Assembly (NCBI GenBank): GCA_937975525.1
Contig: CALJUJ010000698.1
Location: forward strand, 1-9,670
Direction of reading: 5' to 3'
Length of the DNA: 9,670 bases
Source of the DNA: an uncultured bacterium
GTDB taxonomy: Bacteria; Desulfobacterota; Binatia; HRBIN30
Positions 6,432-9,670 of this stretch are shown here, in pieces. A program made the position numbers and the translations under genes. The notes under the pieces were generated by a model. It did not search any database. It was given only the letters and a program-made list of their open reading frames with translations, and was not told the DNA's origin. Each line of letters opens with the position of its first letter. Within the stretch, counting starts at the first letter, position 1.

Positions 6432-7389
6432 AGTCGTCGAGCAGCGGCCCGACCTCGGTGCCGAAGGCTTCGATCTGGTCGAGCAGCTCGTCGCAGCTGC
6501 GGGTGCGGAAGCGCACGCCCATGTGGCGGCCACCGAGGTGTCTGCGGCGCCGCAGCTGTGACGCGAACGGTTCGGCGACGCCGCTGAGCGTGCCCGGCGG
6601 CATCTCGCCCGGCGGCGCACCGACGTAGAGGAAGGGACTGTTCATGCCGATCTCGATCGGCTCGTCACCGCGCGTGCGGGCGCGATGCTCGCGGATCGAG
6701 GAGATCGCGGCTTCCATGCCCATGTCGGGGACGCCCTGCGGCAGCCAGCCGTCGCCGCGCTCGGCGGCGCGGCGCAGCGCCGCGGGCGAGGAGCCGCCGA
6801 CCCAGATCGGCGGTCGCGGTTGCTGCAGCGGCCGTGGCCGCTGCCCCATGTCGGCGACCTGCCACACGTCGCCGGAGAAGCGCGGATACTCCTCCTCCAG
6901 GGCCAGGGCGAGCAGATCGATCGCCTCGTCGAGGCGCCGGCCGCGGCCGGTGAAGGGGACGCCGAGCATCTCGAACTCGCCCTGCAGGTGGCCGGCGCCG
7001 ACGCCGATGATCACGCGGCCCTGCGACAGGGCGTCGAGCGTGGCGAACGCCTTCGCGCTGGCCAGGGGATGTCGGTAGGCGAGCACCCAGACGTAGGACA
7101 GGAGGCGCACGTTCGTCGTTGCCGCCGCGAGGAAGCCGAGAGTGGCGATCGCGTCGTACCAGGTCGTCGACATCGTCTCGGCCGCGGCTCGGGGAACGGC
7201 GACGTGGTCGGAGACGGCGAGGTAGAAGAAGCCGTGACGGTCGCAGGCTGGGGCGATGCGGAGAATCTCGTCGCGCCCCGCGGTCGCCTCCCACGGTTGC
7301 GCGAAGTGGCGGCTCTGCGCCGCCACGGGAAGCTGCATGCCGTAGGCGAGCTTCCCCGGCGGGACGATCGCGACCGCCGGGCCGGTCAT
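6430..7389 (-). CDS. LLM-class F420/FMN-dependent oxidoreductase (TIGR03619-like)
   Basis: 319 aa, luciferase-like TIM-barrel enzyme. Family hallmarks are YGMQLPV (16-22), FFYLAVSDH (54-62), the strand ATTNVRLLSYVWVLAYRHPL (90-109), TLDALSQGRVIIGVGAGHLQGEFEMLG (117-143), PRPPIWVGG (191-199) and the C-terminal amphipathic segment around 299-317. The SDH and GVGAG-x6-E segments place it in the branch of LLM enzymes often annotated as TIGR03619, many of which use coenzyme F420. Cofactor choice is inferred, not visible. The substrate is unknown; relatives oxidise or reduce diverse small hydrophobic molecules. The ATG at 7389 overlaps the stop of the upstream LLM gene by 4 nt (ATGA), and no good Shine-Dalgarno stands at normal distance because a strong stem occupies that place. 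The MFS gene follows after 13 nt. Confidence 0.88.
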   Translation of the reverse strand: MTGPAVAIVPPGKLAYGMQLPVAAQSRHFAQPWEATAGRDEILRIAPACDRHGFFYLAVSDHVAVPRAAAETMSTTWYDAIATLGFLAAATTNVRLLSYVWVLAYRHPLASAKAFATLDALSQGRVIIGVGAGHLQGEFEMLGVPFTGRGRRLDEAIDLLALALEEEYPRFSGDVWQVADMGQRPRPLQQPRPPIWVGGSSPAALRRAAERGDGWLPQGVPDMGMEAAISSIREHRARTRGDEPIEIGMNSPFLYVGAPPGEMPPGTLSGVAEPFASQLRRRRHLGGRHMGVRFRTRSCDELLDQIEAFGTEVGPLLDD

Positions 7390-8519
7390 GCGGCGCTGGC
7401 GAGCGCCGCCTCGCGCATGCGCGTCGTGCTGTGCACCGGGTCGGTGTCGAACCTCGGGATGACGTGCTCGCCGAACAGCTCCACGGAGCGGCGCGCGGTC
7501 TCCTGCGGCTGCGTCGAGGCGAGGACCCCGAAGATGATCTGGTCGCAGCCGACGTCGGCGTACTGCTGCACGTTGGCGGCGCACTCGTCGGGGGTGCCGA
7601 CGATGCGCTGGCCGGAGCGAATGCGCTCCTCGAGCTGGGCGCGGGTCAGCTCGGGAAGCGTCTGCGGCCACTCGGGAATTCCGGCGGGCCGTGGAAACGA
7701 GTCGAGGTAACGGAAGACCAGGCTCGTGTGGTACATGTTGCCCATGCTGCAGGCGAGGTCGCGCGCCTCGTCGCCATCCTCGGCGCACACCAGCTGGGTG
7801 ACGCAGGCGACGTTGTCGTTGACGAAGTCGCCGATCGGCTCGGCGTGCTTGATGTTGTCCTTGTAGACCTTGATCAGGGGCTCGAAATCCTTCGGTGCGC
7901 CGAGGCTGAAGCACAGCGCTCCGAGCCCGAGGCGGGCGGCCTTCTCGAACGTCGACGGGCTGCCACAGGCGACCCACATGGGCGGATGCGGCTTGGAGTA
8001 GGGTTTGGGCAGCACGTTGCGCTCGGGCATCGAGAAGAACTCGCCGTCGTAGCGATAGCGGCGCTCGCGCCACATGCGCAGGATCTCGCGCAGGGCTTCG
8101 TCGTACATCGCCTTGGTCGTGGCGCCGTCGGGGATGCCGAAGCCCATGAACTCGGTGCTCGACGAGCCGCGCCCGGTGCCGAACTCGAAGCGCCCTTCGG
8201 TGAGGTGGTCGATCATCGCGACGCGCTCGGCGGTGCGGGCCGGGTGGTTGACCGGCGGCGTGAGGTTCCAGATCGCCGAGCCGACGTGGACGCGTTCGGT
8301 CTTGGCGGCGAGGTAGGGCAGGAAGATCTCCGAGGCCGAGATGTGCGAGTACTCCTCGAGGAAGTGGTGCTCGACCGACCACACGTACTTGAAGCCGTTG
8401 CGATCGCAGTGGATGGCCAGGTCGAGCTCGCGCATCAGGCGCTCGTGCTCGGCGTTCTCCGGATTGGCGTCGATTTCGTGCTGCGGTACGTGCGCCTGTA
8501 CGAACAGTCCGAACTCCAT
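7386..8519 (-). CDS. LLM-class flavin-dependent monooxygenase resembling luciferase alpha chain
   Basis: 377 aa. The opening MEFGLFVQAH and the long central region follow bacterial luciferase alpha. The segment SVEHHF (48-53) matches LEHHF of LuxA, placing H51 at the catalytic His44. NHPARTAERVAMIDHLTEGRFEFG (91-114) aligns with LuxA's HPVRQAED...DQMSKGRFRFG region. The next residues are TGRG where LuxA has ICRG, so the reactive Cys106 position is Gly. PKPYSKPHPPMWVACGS (171-187) is the usual LLM phosphate/flavin-side segment. It is a monooxygenase-type enzyme, probably with FMNH2 or F420H2; substrate unknown. The ATG at 8519 has AAGGAG 8 nt upstream; a possible upstream start at 8570 would add only a Gly/Arg-rich stretch. 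It is co-translated with the following LLM gene, and an acyltransferase gene lies 79 nt upstream. Confidence 0.88.
   Translation of the reverse strand: MEFGLFVQAHVPQHEIDANPENAEHERLMRELDLAIHCDRNGFKYVWSVEHHFLEEYSHISASEIFLPYLAAKTERVHVGSAIWNLTPPVNHPARTAERVAMIDHLTEGRFEFGTGRGSSSTEFMGFGIPDGATTKAMYDEALREILRMWRERRYRYDGEFFSMPERNVLPKPYSKPHPPMWVACGSPSTFEKAARLGLGALCFSLGAPKDFEPLIKVYKDNIKHAEPIGDFVNDNVACVTQLVCAEDGDEARDLACSMGNMYHTSLVFRYLDSFPRPAGIPEWPQTLPELTRAQLEERIRSGQRIVGTPDECAANVQQYADVGCDQIIFGVLASTQPQETARRSVELFGEHVIPRFDTDPVHSTTRMREAALASAA
7390..7409 (-). promoter_or_regulatory. Perfect 8-bp GC-rich hairpin abutting an LLM start codon
   Basis: Arms gcggcgct (7390-7397) and agcgccgc (7402-7409) are perfect inverted repeats around a 4-nt loop. 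The stem ends at the base before ATG 7389 and lies in the last codons of the upstream LLM gene. In mRNA it would occupy the normal ribosome-binding region. Ribosomes finishing the upstream gene would melt it, which fits obligate translational coupling. The pairing is seen directly; the role is inferred. Confidence 0.5.
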
Positions 8520-8527
8520 GCAGGGTA

Positions 8528-8533
8528 CTCCTT
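8528..8533 (-). promoter_or_regulatory. Shine-Dalgarno site AAGGAG of the LuxA-like gene
   Basis: AAGGAG with an 8-nt spacer selects the ATG at 8519 over an in-frame ATG at 8570, which has no comparable site. Confidence 0.75.
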
Positions 8534-8540
8534 TCGCTGC

Positions 8541-8570
8541 ACGACGGCCGCGGCCGCGTCCCGCCGTCAT
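8541..8570 (-). promoter_or_regulatory. Stem-loop in the gap before the LuxA-like gene
   Basis: Minus-strand RNA can pair 8563-8570 with 8541-8548 as an 8-bp stem including one G-U pair, around a 14-nt loop. A competing 12-nt perfect palindrome, cggccgcggccg, lies at 8545-8556. The stem ends 7 nt before the AAGGAG site. No T run follows, so it is not a standard terminator. It could be a processing, attenuation or stability element, or a chance product of high GC. Confidence 0.3.
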
Positions 8571-8598
8571 GGCAGGGATCGGCGCCGATGTCACCGCC

Positions 8599-9670
8599 TC
8601 ATCCGGCGCTGCGCCGATGCTGCTCGGCCTCGTCGTCGTCGGCCGACGCGCCGCCGCGGGCGGCGGCGAGCAACTCGGCGAACGACTCCTCGACGGCGCG
8701 GGTGAACTGGTCGAGGTCGGGTACGAGGTCCCAGTCGGCATGAAAGCCCCAGTTGAGGCGCCCGTCGTAGCTGAGCAGCGCGACGGCGAGCCCCTGGGTC
8801 TCGAAGAGCGGGACGTTCGGGTAGCCCGCGAGCATGCGCGCGCCGAGGAGGTAGAGCGGCTCCTGCGGGCCGGGGACGTTGGTGACGATCATGTTGTACG
8901 GCTCGAGGCGGGCGGCGAGGCGGACGCCGAGGGTCATGATCGGCGCCGCGTACTCGGCGAGCTGGGTGAAGACCTCGATGCCGTGTGCCTGGTTGGTGCG
9001 CTTGAGCTCGGCGGTGGTTTCGACCACGCGGCCGAAGCGGCGCAGGGGGTCGGTCTCGTCGATCGGCAGCGACAGCATCCAGGCGGAGACGCGGTTGCCG
9101 TTGGGGCCGCCGTCGCCGGCGCCACGGGTGCTCACCGGGACGACGACGCGGTAGTCGATGCCGCGGGTGCGGGCGTGGCGGTGCTGGAGGAAGCGGCGGA
9201 CGGCGGCGGCGACGACGGTGAGCACGACGTCGTTGATCGACCCGCCGAGCCGGTTCTTGATCTCCTTCACCTCGGCGAGGGTGAAGCTGGTCCAATCGAA
9301 GCGCCGGTAGGGGCCGATGTCCGGATTGAGGGGCGTCGTCGACGGGAGGCGCAGGCCGGCGTTGAGGGTATGCCATGCAGCGGCGGCGCCGTCGCTGATG
9401 CGGGTGCGCAGCGACTCGGGGGCGTTCCAGGCGGTCTGCAGCAGGTTGCCGATCTCGACCGACGAGCGCGCGGCGCTGGTCAGCTCCTCGCGCAGGAACT
9501 CGGAGGCGGTGGGGACGCGGCGCGGCTCCCAGCGCGGTGCCCGCGGGATGCGTTCGGTCGGGGTCGGCCGCAGCAGGGCGCCGACGAGGTCGACGCCCGA
9601 GACGCCGTCGACGACGCTGTGGTGGGTCTTGAGGATCATGGCGAAGCGGTCGTCGCGCAGGCCTTCGACG
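8599..9670 (-). CDS. Wax ester synthase / diacylglycerol acyltransferase (WS/DGAT), N-terminus outside window
   Basis: 356 residues are visible; family members are about 450-480 aa, so roughly 100-130 N-terminal residues are missing. The enzyme transfers an acyl group from acyl-CoA to a fatty alcohol or diacylglycerol to make wax ester or triacylglycerol. The catalytic motif HHSVVDG (HHxxxDG) is complete at visible residues 16-22, preceded by the typical VEGLRDDRFAM. Later family markers are PLN (113-115), SINDVVL (144-150), VPVSTR (177-182), GNRVS (191-195) and TNVPGP (263-268), followed by the LNWGFHAD region. The tail is a low-complexity acidic/Ala-rich stretch (about 325-356). All known active-site and structural motifs in the visible part are intact. 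The gene continues beyond base 9670; the LuxA-like gene follows after 79 nt on the same strand. In its host it probably supports storage-lipid formation. Confidence 0.92.
   Translation of the reverse strand, partial: VEGLRDDRFAMILKTHHSVVDGVSGVDLVGALLRPTPTERIPRAPRWEPRRVPTASEFLREELTSAARSSVEIGNLLQTAWNAPESLRTRISDGAAAAWHTLNAGLRLPSTTPLNPDIGPYRRFDWTSFTLAEVKEIKNRLGGSINDVVLTVVAAAVRRFLQHRHARTRGIDYRVVVPVSTRGAGDGGPNGNRVSAWMLSLPIDETDPLRRFGRVVETTAELKRTNQAHGIEVFTQLAEYAAPIMTLGVRLAARLEPYNMIVTNVPGPQEPLYLLGARMLAGYPNVPLFETQGLAVALLSYDGRLNWGFHADWDLVPDLDQFTRAVEESFAELLAAARGGASADDDEAEQHRRSAG

Noticed and set aside
6430..8382. The LLM frame extending upstream to 8382 as a 650-residue protein
   Set aside because: The extra part is an Arg-rich shadow of the LuxA-like gene; family length and the ATGA overlap support the start at 7389.
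6430..8519. A true bioluminescence luxAB operon
   Set aside because: The second protein belongs to a different LLM branch, no luxCDE fatty-acid reductase genes are adjacent, and the Cys106 equivalent is absent.
7119..8705. Plus-strand open frame of 528 codons opposite the LLM genes
   Set aside because: Typical antisense frame in GC-rich DNA, with Arg/Gly-rich ends and no family features; both LLM genes have strong motifs and start signals.

Overview
The window is a single-strand, high-GC block (about two-thirds G+C by eye). All ten supported genes lie on the minus strand, so transcription runs from base 9670 towards base 1. Genes cover almost everything, the longest gap is 79 nt, and no stretch over 300 bases lacks a gene. 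I see no tRNA, rRNA, CRISPR array, insertion sequence or attachment site. Secreted proteins with Gram-negative-type signal peptides, a wax ester synthase/DGAT, LLM-class flavin/F420 oxidoreductases and a matrixin-type protease suggest a high-GC soil or environmental bacterium of the Myxococcota / Desulfobacterota / Binatota kind. That placement is inference from gene content.

Layout in transcription order. (1) 9670-8599: a WS/DGAT-type O-acyltransferase, N-terminus outside the window. (2) 8519-7386 and 7389-6430: two LLM-class oxidoreductases overlapping by 4 nt. The first resembles the bacterial luciferase alpha chain and the second the TIGR03619-like F420-dependent branch. (3) 6416-5187: an MFS transporter 13 nt downstream. 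(4) 5109-3769: a second, unrelated MFS protein of the organophosphate:phosphate antiporter (OPA) family. (5) 3731-3162: an HD-domain oxygenase of the PhnZ/TmpB type with essentially all iron and substrate residues of that family. (6) 3162-2737: an SRPBCC lipid-binding-fold protein. (7) 2728-1922: a six-TM voltage-gated K+ channel with a C-terminal zinc ribbon. (8) 1845-1213: a small secreted protein of unknown function. (9) 1216-1: a secreted matrixin-like metalloprotease, overlapping gene 8 by 4 nt and running off the window end.

Three functional groups stand out. The acyltransferase, the two LLM enzymes and the first MFS protein look like lipid or hydrophobic-substrate oxidation and transport. 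The OPA transporter followed at once by a PhnZ-like oxygenase suggests uptake and oxidative cleavage of an organophosphonate, although the usual PhnY/TmpA-type dioxygenase partner is not in the window. The small secreted protein and the metalloprotease form a translationally coupled exported pair. Several junctions are coupled (ATGA or TGATG overlaps), and a perfect 8-bp stem sits directly before the start codon of the second LLM gene. No convincing intrinsic terminator or promoter was found, so the number of transcripts is unknown.
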